NCBI GenBank assembly: GCA_002686115.1 | Contig: NZAF01000016.1 | Location: 1-12,477 of the forward strand | DNA: 12,477 nucleotides | Direction of reading: 5' to 3' | From: Halobacteriovorax sp. | GTDB lineage: Bacteria; Bdellovibrionota; Bacteriovoracia; Bacteriovoracales; Bacteriovoracaceae | Shown: positions 1 to 7,224 of the stretch, piece by piece | Numbering within the stretch: position 1 is the stretch's first letter | How the letters are laid out: the number at the start of each line of letters is the position of its first letter | Made by a program: the position numbers and the translations under genes | Notes under the pieces: generated by a model | What the model was told of the DNA's origin: nothing | Database searches by the model: none | The model's input: the letters and a program-made list of their open reading frames with translations, nothing else

Positions 1-1
1 G

Positions 2-856
2 AAACTTGGAAAACCAATTAAAACTTTTGCAGTTGGAGTTGATACAAATCCAATCGATACAAAGTATGCAAAGATCGTTGCTGATTATCTTGGAAGTGAG
101 CATCATGAAGTAATTTTTACAAAAAAAGAAGCTCTTGATCACCTCAGTGATCTCATCTATAAATTAGAAACTTGGGATATCACAACAATAAGAGCTGCCA
201 TGGGAATGTCTCTAGTTTGTAAGTACATAAAAGAAAAGACCGATGTAAAAGTCGTCCTTACTGGAGAAGTAAGTGATGAAATCTTTGGCTATAAATACAC
301 TGACTACGCACCATCTCCGGAAGCCTTTCAAGAAGAGGCCAGAAAGAGAGTTGAAGAATTATATCTCTACGATGTTTTAAGAGCTGATCGCTCAATTAGT
401 TCACATTCACTTGAAGCCAGAGTGCCTTTTAGTGATAGAGACTTCGTAAGCTATGTGATGGGAATTCATCCAAAGCAAAAGATGAACTGGGCCGGTCAAG
501 GGAAGTACATTTTAAGAAAGGCCTTTGACCACTCAGATTATCTACCAAGTGAAATTCTCTTTAGAGAAAAAGCGGCATTTTCAGATGCTGTTGGACATGA
601 TCTTGTTGATTGGCTTAAGGAATATGCACAAGAAAAGTACTCTGAAGCTGATCTTGAATCTGCAAAATCAAAATACCCATATAAAACTCCTTTTACAAAA
701 GAGTCACTCCTTTATCGTGATCTTTTTGAATCACACTTTGAAGGAAAGGCGGAACTCATAAAAGACTACTGGATGCCAAATAAAGAATGGGAGAACTGCG
801 ATGTTCTTGATCCATCAGCTAGAGTTCTTCCAAATTATGGAGAAAGCGGAGAGTAA
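2..856 (+). CDS. asnB: Asparagine synthetase (glutamine-hydrolysing), C-terminal part, 5' cut by window edge
   Basis: The reading frame is open from base 2, so the gene starts outside the window; the 284 residues here are the back half of the synthetase domain. This enzyme makes asparagine from aspartate, ATP and glutamine-derived ammonia in the cytoplasm. Recognisable AsnB blocks in order are KTFAVGV, YLGSEHHEV, LETWDITTIRAA, the catalytic-loop block LTGEVSDEIFG, LYLYDVLRADRSISSHSLEARVPFSDRDF, YILRKAFD, LPSEILFREKAAFSDAVG, and a tail ending KESLLYRDLFESHF. The N-terminal glutaminase domain and the SGGxDS PP-loop would lie upstream and cannot be checked. One oddity is the usual SGEGSDEIFGGY block: it reads TGEVSDEIFGYKY, so the Gly after the conserved Glu is Val and one later Gly is lost. 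The gene converges on the next one with a 5-base gap and no visible terminator. Confidence 0.93.
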   Translation, partial: KLGKPIKTFAVGVDTNPIDTKYAKIVADYLGSEHHEVIFTKKEALDHLSDLIYKLETWDITTIRAAMGMSLVCKYIKEKTDVKVVLTGEVSDEIFGYKYTDYAPSPEAFQEEARKRVEELYLYDVLRADRSISSHSLEARVPFSDRDFVSYVMGIHPKQKMNWAGQGKYILRKAFDHSDYLPSEILFREKAAFSDAVGHDLVDWLKEYAQEKYSEADLESAKSKYPYKTPFTKESLLYRDLFESHFEGKAELIKDYWMPNKEWENCDVLDPSARVLPNYGESGE

Positions 857-861
857 TTTTT

Positions 862-1683
862 TTATATTTTAAACATATCTAAAGTATAGCAAAAAATCTC
901 TTCAGTATCTGACTCACTGATGATCTTTCTAGATTTTTGAATTGACTTAATGAGGATGTCTTTAATTTTCTTAGCGTCTTTTTCCGTGACACTTATAATT
1001 CCTGAATAGTGCATGTCTTCATAACTTTGATCATCACTATCTGAACGAGCATCAAGACTTGAAATCGCTTTCATTCTCCAATTTGTATGATGCTTACTAA
1101 TCATTGGGGAATCACTTGAAAGGTGAATGTCACGTGATCCTATTTCATAGAGATTATTATTTTTTTCAATGATGCCAGCACTTAATAAGAACTCTATAAT
1201 CTCCTTTGATTTATTAACAGAGATTTTCAATCTTTCGGCAATGGCTTTAGGAGTATGAAACTTTTCAGTACTAATTAATGCATGAACGGCAAGATAGTGC
1301 CAGCTCGAATAATAAGTCTGTTGGTCTAATTTATCGATTTCATCCTGCGCTTCAAGTCTATTTTTAAGCTTCTTTTGATTATCTACAAAAGAGTTAATTT
1401 GTTTTAAGAAATAATTTTCTAATTTTTTAGAGCCAGCTCTTTCTTTTTGCACAAGTAAAAGAAGGTACTCCTCTTCACTCTTTGTGAGATTTAATAAGGC
1501 ACTAAGTTCTATGGTTTGTTCAAGCGTAAAATTTGCATCTTTATTTAAAACCTGTGAGACATAGGCCGTGTGGATTCTAAGTTCTTTAGCAATCTTTGCT
1601 TTCTGTCCTCTCCCGGAATAGGGTAAATTTTTTATATAGTCATTAAGATATTTCTTGTAGTTTTGATACTCATAAATATTCAT
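862..1683 (-). CDS. TIGR02147 family protein, putative transcription regulator
   Basis: The 273-residue protein has the family hallmarks. The N-terminus is IYEYQNYKKYLNDYI. A helix-turn-helix-like segment at about residues 27-65 (AKIAKELRIHTAYVSQVLNKD) runs into LLNLTKSEEEYLLLLV. The middle begins YYSSWHYLAVHALI at about residue 124, followed by a winged-helix-like stretch (PKAIAERLKISVNKSKEIIEFL, then GIIEKNNNLYEI, about 145-181). The end, EEIFCYTLDMFKI, matches the usual C-terminus. The family is abundant in Bdellovibrionota and Fibrobacteres and is generally taken to be DNA-binding, but targets are unknown. The ATG at 1683 directly begins the conserved N-terminus and has an AAGGG element about 11 bases upstream. 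The gene is divergent from the exported-protein run at 1831, which makes that run its most obvious candidate target (inference). The protein has no transmembrane segment or signal peptide. Confidence 0.88.
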   Translation of the reverse strand: MNIYEYQNYKKYLNDYIKNLPYSGRGQKAKIAKELRIHTAYVSQVLNKDANFTLEQTIELSALLNLTKSEEEYLLLLVQKERAGSKKLENYFLKQINSFVDNQKKLKNRLEAQDEIDKLDQQTYYSSWHYLAVHALISTEKFHTPKAIAERLKISVNKSKEIIEFLLSAGIIEKNNNLYEIGSRDIHLSSDSPMISKHHTNWRMKAISSLDARSDSDDQSYEDMHYSGIISVTEKDAKKIKDILIKSIQKSRKIISESDTEEIFCYTLDMFKI

Positions 1684-1716
1684 AAATTCAGGCCCTTATG
1701 CAGAAAAGTTAATTTT

Positions 1717-1725
1717 ATTATAGCA
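1717..1725 (-). promoter_or_regulatory. Extended -10 promoter for the TIGR02147 gene
   Basis: Read on the minus strand, this is TGCTATAAT: a consensus TATAAT preceded by the TGn extension. No good -35 lies 17 bases upstream (AATTAA), which the extended -10 can compensate for. Transcription would start near 1710 and leave a leader of about 27 bases before the ATG at 1683. Confidence 0.6.
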
Positions 1726-1804
1726 TATTTGCTACTTTTTTAATTAATTTTATGTGTTAGTGCATAAATATTTCTTGTAAAAGTTCTCCAGAGTAGAAAA
1801 CAGA

Positions 1805-1818
1805 ACGTTTTAAAACGT
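1805..1818. promoter_or_regulatory. 14-bp perfect palindrome touching the Shine-Dalgarno of the first exported-protein gene
   Basis: ACGTTTTAAAACGT is perfectly self-complementary and is followed immediately by the ribosome site AAGGAG (1819-1824), 6 bases before the ATG at 1831. It could be an operator for a dimeric regulator, perhaps the divergent TIGR02147 protein, or a small leader hairpin that affects ribosome access. The sequence shows only the symmetry and the position. A shorter inverted pair, TTATGCA (1696-1702) and TGCATAA (1761-1767), also lies in this divergent intergenic region. Confidence 0.45.
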
Positions 1819-1830
1819 AAGGAGACAAAT

Positions 1831-2583
1831 ATGAAAAAACTAATACTAGCTTCATTTCTTGCAATTAGTTCAATGGCCGGACTTATTGATTTAAAAGATG
1901 GATTTAACGGTCAGTCAAAAAGACATTTTCTAAAGACTATTAAAAATGGTGACTCTGTAAGAGTGAATTTTTCAAGACCTCAATATGTCGAATCGATTTT
2001 AATCTCAGCGACAGGAAAGCAAAGAGCATATTCTTTTGGAAAGGTATATGCTGATGGGGTGGAGATCGCAACTCTTGGTGTTCCTGGTAGAGATCCAATC
2101 TATCCAATCATTGTAAGAGGTCGTGTCTCTCAAATCACAGTTTTTGCCACAGAGGGGTCGAAATTTAGTATAGATAATTTCAAAATCTATACAGCAAATA
2201 GCAGTTATTCATCTTATAGTTCTAGACCTTATTCACAAAGATCCGAGTATGGAATTTCTGAGTGGGGTGAAGAAGTTCTCGCTATCATGTTTGAGCTTGA
2301 TCGCCTTTTTGATCTTTCAGTATCAAGAGAGAAAGAGCAATTTACTAATCTTAAAAAGACGGCAATGAGACTTGCTGCAAGTGAGAAAGTAAGAGAAGTA
2401 AGGTCATTTAAAACTTATAAGAAAGCAAAACAGCTCGCGGCTATTATTCAGGAACTTGATCAATTACTTCTTGATCGCGATATCTTTATTTTTAATTTTC
2501 ATGCAGATAGGCTTCTCATCGACCTTCTAACAATCAAAGAAGACATCGTTGAGGAATATGACTTTGAAATGGAATCACTTTAA
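1831..2583 (+). CDS. Exported protein, paralogue A of a tandem pair
   Basis: The 250-residue product has an N-terminal signal-like segment (MKKLILASFLAISSMAG) with a weak cleavage site. It should be exported to the periplasm or beyond. Residues about 20-122 look beta-rich (alternating hydrophobic strands around YVESILISATG, FGKVYADG, LGVPGRDPIY). A Ser/Tyr-rich linker at 123-140 (SSYSSYSSRPYSQRSEYG) leads into a charged helical C-terminal part (141-250). The next gene encodes a clear paralogue with the same layout and shared blocks YVE-ILISA-G, KVYADG, GVPG-DP-Y, EWG and IKE. I do not recognise the family. The start is supported by AAGGAG 6 bases upstream. The gene heads the + strand run that follows the divergent regulator. 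Confidence 0.85.
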   Translation: MKKLILASFLAISSMAGLIDLKDGFNGQSKRHFLKTIKNGDSVRVNFSRPQYVESILISATGKQRAYSFGKVYADGVEIATLGVPGRDPIYPIIVRGRVSQITVFATEGSKFSIDNFKIYTANSSYSSYSSRPYSQRSEYGISEWGEEVLAIMFELDRLFDLSVSREKEQFTNLKKTAMRLAASEKVREVRSFKTYKKAKQLAAIIQELDQLLLDRDIFIFNFHADRLLIDLLTIKEDIVEEYDFEMESL

Positions 2584-2621
2584 TAAAACAAACAAATGAT
2601 AAAAATGAATAGGAGATAAAA

Positions 2622-3362
2622 ATGAAAAAACTAATAATGATAATGACTTTACTAACTTTAAACGCAAGTGCAGATGTCTATGACTTAAGATCAGAAGGAT
2701 ACACTGGAACGTACTGTGTAGGAGATACATTAACTTATAATCTTGATGGTGAGTATGTTGAAAAAATACTCATCAGTGCTGAGGGGATCAGAAATGATGG
2801 TTTCATTAAAGTTTATGCTGATGGTGCTCTTGTTCAAAATATAGGCGTTCCTGGGTATGATCCTGATTACTCTTTTCGTGTTCGCCAAAATGTTTCAAAT
2901 ATTTCACTTAAGTTTGAAAGAACATGTTCAAGAGTTTTAGATATGAAGATCTTTACAGAAGACTCATCTCGAACAAGTCGATCTTCAAATACTGGAGGAT
3001 TTCATGAAACAGAGTGGGGAGCAATTGCATTAGATATTGTTGAAAGTATGGTGATGACTCATATGCTTTCTGATGACACTTTATGGGATGAGTTTTTAAA
3101 ACCACTTCAAGTACTTGCCTTAAAGTATGATGCCATTTCTTCAGTATCAGATTTAGGTGATTTAAAGGCTGCTCTCTATGCTCTTTCAATGGCAAAGCTT
3201 ATTTCTGACTATGAACAAAAGCTTCTTGTTTTAGCCGAGAGTCAAAGAAATGAGGATGATGTACGCGAACTTCTACGTATTAAAGAAGCAATATTAGAGG
3301 TTTATGACGTCAAAGAGAGAAATTTGGATCGAGAAATCAAGAACTTAGAGGAACTTTTTTAA
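2622..3362 (+). CDS. Exported protein, paralogue B of a tandem pair
   Basis: The 246-residue product starts with a good signal peptide (MKKLIMIMTLLTLNASA, cleavage before DVYDL). As in its upstream neighbour, a beta-rich domain follows (about 18-112, with YVEKILISAEG, IKVYADG and GVPGYDPDY), then a Ser/Thr-rich linker (SSRTSRSSNTGG, about 115-126) and an alpha-helical C-terminal part that starts at TEWG. Unlike paralogue A it has two cysteines, at about residues 32 and 102, one near each end of the beta domain, which could form a disulfide. The two genes are 38 bases apart, and a TAGGAG site precedes this ATG, so co-transcription is likely. The pair looks like a tandem duplication that has diverged widely outside the core motifs. 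I do not recognise the function. Confidence 0.85.
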   Translation: MKKLIMIMTLLTLNASADVYDLRSEGYTGTYCVGDTLTYNLDGEYVEKILISAEGIRNDGFIKVYADGALVQNIGVPGYDPDYSFRVRQNVSNISLKFERTCSRVLDMKIFTEDSSRTSRSSNTGGFHETEWGAIALDIVESMVMTHMLSDDTLWDEFLKPLQVLALKYDAISSVSDLGDLKAALYALSMAKLISDYEQKLLVLAESQRNEDDVRELLRIKEAILEVYDVKERNLDREIKNLEELF

Positions 3363-3369
3363 TAAGTCC

Positions 3370-3384
3370 CTGTAAGGATTACAG
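3370..3384 (+). other. Small hairpin between paralogue B and the next exported-protein gene
   Basis: CTGTAA (3370-3375) and TTACAG (3379-3384) form a 6-bp stem with a GGA loop. No T-run follows, so this is not a convincing terminator. It could be a processing or attenuation element in the 77-base gap, or chance. Confidence 0.25.
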
Positions 3385-3439
3385 TGAGGAGTGAATTCCT
3401 TGTTGCGCCATGTTAAAGTTTTCACAAATGGAGATTAAA

Positions 3440-4807
3440 ATGAAAAATATTTTAGTAATAATGTTGATGACAGCTTTATCTCTCAATTCCTATGCGAGAA
3501 GAGATGAGCGAAAAATAGGGATCGTGAACCTGTCAGAGGCACAATTTAATAGCTATGTAACATCGACTCCAGAAGGTATAGAGGTTGATATTGCTGCTAT
3601 TTGTGCAGAAACAGGTGAGTGTAGTAATGATAAAGGGGTGAAGATAAGTTATGAAGATCTTTTCTCGATAAAGATTACTCTGCCGTATGTCTATGAATCC
3701 AAAAAACGTGAAGATCAATTTAAAGTGACTAACTTGGGTCTTACTCTATGTCAGATTGAAGTGAATGAATATTATGATTTAAAAGGGTGTATGCATGACG
3801 AGTTAAACTTTGTAAAATATGTCTCTATTGTCTCTAATCTTTCAATCGTTAATTTTACTAGTTCACAAGAACTTCAACATGTTAGTAATCGCCGTAACTT
3901 TGTATTAGAGGATGTTTCACTCAGGCGCCCAAAGACCTATAGACACGATGCAAACTTTAATAAAAGTATTACTCTTTACACTGAAAATGAAGGTCATGGT
4001 GTGACTTTAAAAACATTAACACTATCTTCAGGTGCTAAGTTTAAAAATTTTTACGAACATGCAAAAACACCAATGAGAAATGCGTTAAAAAATATTAAAA
4101 AAGAGACACTTAACTTTCAAAGACATATGTCAAAGTCAGATAGAAACCTAGATCACTTTGAGAGATTTATTGTAAGCCTTGATGATGCTCTGTCAATTAT
4201 TGAAGACAAGAAAAACTTTTCAATTCTTGACTGGAGAATTCAAGAGGGAATGAGAAGAGTTGTGGCTTTTGGGATGATTATATCTGATCTTTTATGGGCC
4301 TACGAAGATGTTCCTGGAGCAGCTAAGAGTATTAAGAACATCAGAGATTTTAGAAAGGAAGTACGTTCTTCATATGGTTGGGAAAATACACTCGCTGGAA
4401 ATGTCTCTAAGACGACAAGTGCACTTTTAGAGCTTGTTCATTACGAAATTAGTGAAATTCTTAAGGTTAAGATTACTACAGGTGAAAATGAAAGTTTTGC
4501 TACATATAGCTTGTTAACAAATAGAATTAGAAACCTAGTTGTTAAGATTAATTCATCTGATGGTGGTGATATCCAAGCAGGACAGCATATTGGCCCTCTA
4601 ATGGAAACTTGGAATAGTCCAGAGTGGCAACAAGAGCTTAAGAGGCTTATGGAAGCCAAGTTAGATATCAGAAAATTAGTTCGTCCAAAGCTTAAGTATA
4701 TCTTAAATGCAATGCTTGCTCTAGAAGAGTTGATTGATAATAGAAGAATCTACTTTGAGATAGAAACAATCAAAGCAGCTGCAGGTGAAAGGCCATCAAG
4801 AGGTTAG
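3440..4807 (+). CDS. Exported protein of unknown function, beta N-terminus and helical C-terminus
   Basis: I place the start at the ATG at 3440, not the in-frame ATG at 3410. GGAG lies at 3430-3433 and the product then begins with a signal peptide (MKNILVIMLMTALSLNSYA, cleavage before RRDER). The mature protein is about 436 residues (455 with the signal). The first half is predicted beta-rich and carries four cysteines in pairs (AAICAETGECSND, then LTLCQIE and KGCMHDE), suggesting disulfides and an extracytoplasmic location. From about residue 205 it is mostly helical, with amphipathic stretches such as FYEHAKTPMRNALKNIKKE and a final WQQELKRLMEAKLDIRKLVRPKLKY block. No transmembrane helix is seen after the signal. 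Only two bases separate its stop from the next start, so the two are probably co-translated and may act together. The family is not recognised. Confidence 0.85.
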   Translation: MKNILVIMLMTALSLNSYARRDERKIGIVNLSEAQFNSYVTSTPEGIEVDIAAICAETGECSNDKGVKISYEDLFSIKITLPYVYESKKREDQFKVTNLGLTLCQIEVNEYYDLKGCMHDELNFVKYVSIVSNLSIVNFTSSQELQHVSNRRNFVLEDVSLRRPKTYRHDANFNKSITLYTENEGHGVTLKTLTLSSGAKFKNFYEHAKTPMRNALKNIKKETLNFQRHMSKSDRNLDHFERFIVSLDDALSIIEDKKNFSILDWRIQEGMRRVVAFGMIISDLLWAYEDVPGAAKSIKNIRDFRKEVRSSYGWENTLAGNVSKTTSALLELVHYEISEILKVKITTGENESFATYSLLTNRIRNLVVKINSSDGGDIQAGQHIGPLMETWNSPEWQQELKRLMEAKLDIRKLVRPKLKYILNAMLALEELIDNRRIYFEIETIKAAAGERPSRG

Positions 4808-4809
4808 AG

Positions 4810-6264
4810 ATGAGTTATTTAGGATTTATTCTATTTTCTTTAACTGTGAATGTCTTTGCAAATGATTTTCAGATCGAAGGTGTTGCTGAGAGGTATAACT
4901 CTCTCATTCCTGTAAAAGAAAAGAATTTGCTAGATGATTATACTCAGACAAAAAAAGATAAGCCTGAAGATGTAACGCTACCAACTCTTATTAGAGATCC
5001 TAGAGTTATCGATTTAAAAAAGATTAGAAACTTTCAAGATGTTATAAATAATCCTCTCTTTAGTACTAAGGGAGGATTTTCATCTGGAGGCGGAGGAAAT
5101 GGTGTCGTGTGTTTCAATTCTTCCGGCATGGCAACTGAGATAGAGTTACTTGATTATTATGAGGGACTGAGAAAGGATATGTCACCTGTGAAGTCTCTTG
5201 GTATTGAAGGTGGTAGTGTTGAAGAAAAGATCATTACAGCTTTTTCAAAACTAGAAAATGAATATCCAAGACTTGTGGTTAAACTAAAAAATAGAGCTCT
5301 ATGGCTTCATAAAAATATTGATGATTTTTTAATTTCTACTAAAGAAGGAAAATTATCTCCTGTTTATGATATGAACATTCCGTTTGTTCCTCAGTTTAAC
5401 GAGGCCGGAGATGAATGCCAGATTGTTCGTTTTGCAGTTCAACTTAAAAAGCCAATAGAGGGACAGAAAAAGTTCTTCTTTGTTAAAGATCTCTATGAAC
5501 ACAGTCTTACTGATGATGATACAAGAGCTGGTATTATTATTCATGAAGTTATTTATGAAGAGGCAATCCTAAGTGGAGCCGTTGATAGTGACTTTGTGAG
5601 ATGGCTTACTTATCTTATTAGCTCAAGAAAGATTGATCAAATGTCATCTAATGAGATTCAAGGACTAGAGTATCAACCGGGCGGAGAATTTCTTGGAAGT
5701 CTTGGTGTGAATAGTAATCCTAGAAGAGTGATTAATTATAACTTTACGGATATTAAAAGTCGTCAAAAGGTATATGCTCTTAATATCTATGATATCAATT
5801 ACGGACTAAGAGATTATACGTGCTTTGAACTAGGAATTTGCGAATTGTTCCAAGGCGAGTTCTTAGGCCGAAAAAGAGGCTCTTCAGACTTTCTTCCAAA
5901 ATTTAATATCATGATGAAGTCTAATTCTATTGTTATACCACTTTCAGTAGGAAAAAAGGTTATTGAGGCTAAAAGAGGTGAGAATTTAGTTTTAAGTAAT
6001 GATAAAATATCAAATTTGGATAAATCGATTTGCACACGTCGCGGAGCTTGTGTGGGAGATGTTGTTGGAGTAACTAAAGAGACTCGAAACTCATACCTTT
6101 CATATACAGGAGTTATTCACGGAATTTTTGGTGATGGAAATTTTGCGATTGAGTTAATTGATGGCAGATTTGATGTCTTGGGTGAAAAGATCGACTTCAA
6201 TGCACTTTATGAGAACAACAAGAGAATTGTTCTTTATGCTGATGAAGCCGACGTTTCATACTAG
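4810..6264 (+). CDS. Exported Cys-containing protein with GGGGNGVVC motif and HEVIYEEA segment
   Basis: The 484-residue product has a signal peptide (MSYLGFILFSLTVNVFA, cleavage before NDF). At residues 93-101 it has GGGGNGVVC, a Gly-rich block I associate with exported proteins of Bdellovibrio relatives. Residues 245-252 read HEVIYEEA inside a hydrophobic helix (GIIIHEVIYEEAILSG). This resembles the start of an HExxH zinc-protease helix but has Tyr-Glu where the second His should be, so I claim no catalysis. The C-terminal third contains two C-x5-C elements followed by similar strands: CFELGIC (338-344) and CTRRGAC (408-414). The latter leads into VGDVVGV and YTGVIHGIFGDGNFAIEL, which looks like a small beta-barrel repeat. 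The ATG is two bases after the preceding stop, with GAGG upstream inside the previous gene (4799-4803), so translational coupling is likely. Confidence 0.85.
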   Translation: MSYLGFILFSLTVNVFANDFQIEGVAERYNSLIPVKEKNLLDDYTQTKKDKPEDVTLPTLIRDPRVIDLKKIRNFQDVINNPLFSTKGGFSSGGGGNGVVCFNSSGMATEIELLDYYEGLRKDMSPVKSLGIEGGSVEEKIITAFSKLENEYPRLVVKLKNRALWLHKNIDDFLISTKEGKLSPVYDMNIPFVPQFNEAGDECQIVRFAVQLKKPIEGQKKFFFVKDLYEHSLTDDDTRAGIIIHEVIYEEAILSGAVDSDFVRWLTYLISSRKIDQMSSNEIQGLEYQPGGEFLGSLGVNSNPRRVINYNFTDIKSRQKVYALNIYDINYGLRDYTCFELGICELFQGEFLGRKRGSSDFLPKFNIMMKSNSIVIPLSVGKKVIEAKRGENLVLSNDKISNLDKSICTRRGACVGDVVGVTKETRNSYLSYTGVIHGIFGDGNFAIELIDGRFDVLGEKIDFNALYENNKRIVLYADEADVSY

Positions 6265-6276
6265 TTAATAATAAAG

Positions 6277-7098
6277 CTATTCACTAAAATTAAAGTATAT
6301 ATAAGGGCGCTGAACTTCTAGGCCTTCAGTGTCCATCTTTTCAAGCTCATTAAAAATAGTATTTTTAATATTTAAAAAACTGGCCTTAGCTTTTTTGAGA
6401 TTGATGACGACTCTCTTGTTTTGAGTATCGTAGCTTGTCTCAGCTTCAATTTTGACCTTGACTCCTTTAGAAAGACTACTTCTAAATTCTGCTTTTAATT
6501 TACCATTACGCACATTAACGTCTAGGTCTTGAAGATCAAAAGCATCACCCATAATTTCGTATTCATCATAGAGTGAATAGAATTCGGAGTCTTCAGACAT
6601 AAAGTATGCTTCTCCTAAACTAATCTTTGAATTACTTAAGCACGCACTTAAAAGATCATCTTTAATATCTTCATACTGATCACTTCTTAAGCATTCAATA
6701 AAAGCGTTACGAATATTTATCCTAAAAGTCGGATCAAATGCATCGGCTCCATCTAGACTTAAATTAATCTTTGCATCATCATTTCCAAATTCCAGAGACC
6801 CGACATCAATTCTTTCTGCGTCAGTAATTCCAAGCATTGATATATCCAGTTCAAACTGCTTATCTTCAAATGAAAAAATGAGAAGACCTTTATAGTTTTC
6901 GACATCCATTTGTGGCCTGACGTAATTGCCAAATCCTTCAATGTTGACGACATCGGCACTCGCCGAACCTTTTGGCGTATTGTACGCGGCATTTAAATTT
7001 TCAATATAACCAGTCGGGAGAGTCTCATTTGCGTATAACTGAAATGACATTAAACCGACTAAAAAGATAGACTTAGATCTTACCCATGACCTTCTCAT
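6277..7098 (-). CDS. Exported beta-rich protein of unknown function
   Basis: The 273-residue protein starts at the ATG at 7098, because GGAGGAGCT immediately precedes that codon on the minus strand. The longer in-frame ATG at 7113 lies at the predicted transcription start and has no ribosome site. The N-terminus is a signal peptide (MRRSWVRSKSIFLVGLMSFQLYA, cleavage before NETLP). The mature part alternates hydrophobic and polar residues (GLLIFSFEDKQFELDIS, KINLSLDGA, KLKAEFRSSLSKGVKVKIEAE, KRVVINLKKA), consistent with a beta-rich fold. Two cysteines at about 140 and 158 flank a short helix (IECLRSDQYEDIKDDLLSAC) and may pair. The end is aromatic (PYIYFNFSE); an outer-membrane protein is possible but unproven. 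The gene converges on the preceding one with a 12-base gap and no visible terminator. I do not recognise the family. Confidence 0.82.
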   Translation of the reverse strand: MRRSWVRSKSIFLVGLMSFQLYANETLPTGYIENLNAAYNTPKGSASADVVNIEGFGNYVRPQMDVENYKGLLIFSFEDKQFELDISMLGITDAERIDVGSLEFGNDDAKINLSLDGADAFDPTFRINIRNAFIECLRSDQYEDIKDDLLSACLSNSKISLGEAYFMSEDSEFYSLYDEYEIMGDAFDLQDLDVNVRNGKLKAEFRSSLSKGVKVKIEAETSYDTQNKRVVINLKKAKASFLNIKNTIFNELEKMDTEGLEVQRPYIYFNFSE

Positions 7099-7109
7099 AG
7101 CTCCTCCAT

Positions 7110-7174
7110 GCAAAAAATGCTTATTTGTCTTTCTTGTCGGCTAGGCAAATTTTTACCGTAGGCATTTTTTGCCT
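7110..7174. repeat. Nested inverted repeats in the divergent promoter region
   Basis: GCAAAAAATGC (7110-7120) and GCATTTTTTGC (7162-7172) are a perfect 11-bp inverted repeat with 41 bases between them. AGGCAAA (7143-7149) is also a perfect inverse of TTTGCCT (7168-7174), so the right arm can pair with either partner. The -35 candidates of both divergent promoters fall on the AGGCAAA/TTTGCCT arms, and the left 11-bp arm covers the -10 and start of the minus-strand promoter. An operator that controls both genes is a reasonable reading, but no known regulator site is recognised. Confidence 0.5.
7120..7148 (-). promoter_or_regulatory. Candidate promoter for the minus-strand exported protein
   Basis: On the minus strand TTGCCT (7148-7143) and AATAAG (7125-7120) are 17 bases apart. 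Each matches four of six consensus positions. The start would fall near 7113, giving a leader of about 15 bases that contains the GGAGGAG ribosome site. This agrees with choosing the ATG at 7098. Confidence 0.4.
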
Positions 7175-7195
7175 CCGTGCCACTTTTGTCATAAT
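7169..7195 (+). promoter_or_regulatory. Candidate extended -10 promoter for the YjdM/PhnA-like gene
   Basis: TGTCATAAT (7187-7195) is a TGn-extended -10 matching five of six -10 positions. TTGCCT (7169-7174) is 15 bases upstream, a little close. Transcription would start near 7202, with TAGGAGAG just before the ATG at 7225. Confidence 0.45.
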
Positions 7196-7224
7196 CTATT
7201 GTCTGAAAATTTTTAGGAGAGAGA

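Noticed and set aside
200..856. Asparagine synthetase starting at the ATG at 200
   Set aside because: The frame is open back to base 2 and the upstream residues match the AsnB synthetase domain, so this Met is internal and the gene is cut by the window.
2953..3195. Minus-strand ORF of 80 residues opposite paralogue B
   Set aside because: It is a shadow of a well-supported exported protein, with no ribosome site and no recognisable domain. The same holds for the other short ORFs lying opposite or inside real genes.
5542..5565. HEVIYEEA as a zinc-metalloprotease active site
   Set aside because: HExxH needs a second His three residues after the Glu, but the sequence has Tyr-Glu there, and no third ligand is recognisable downstream.
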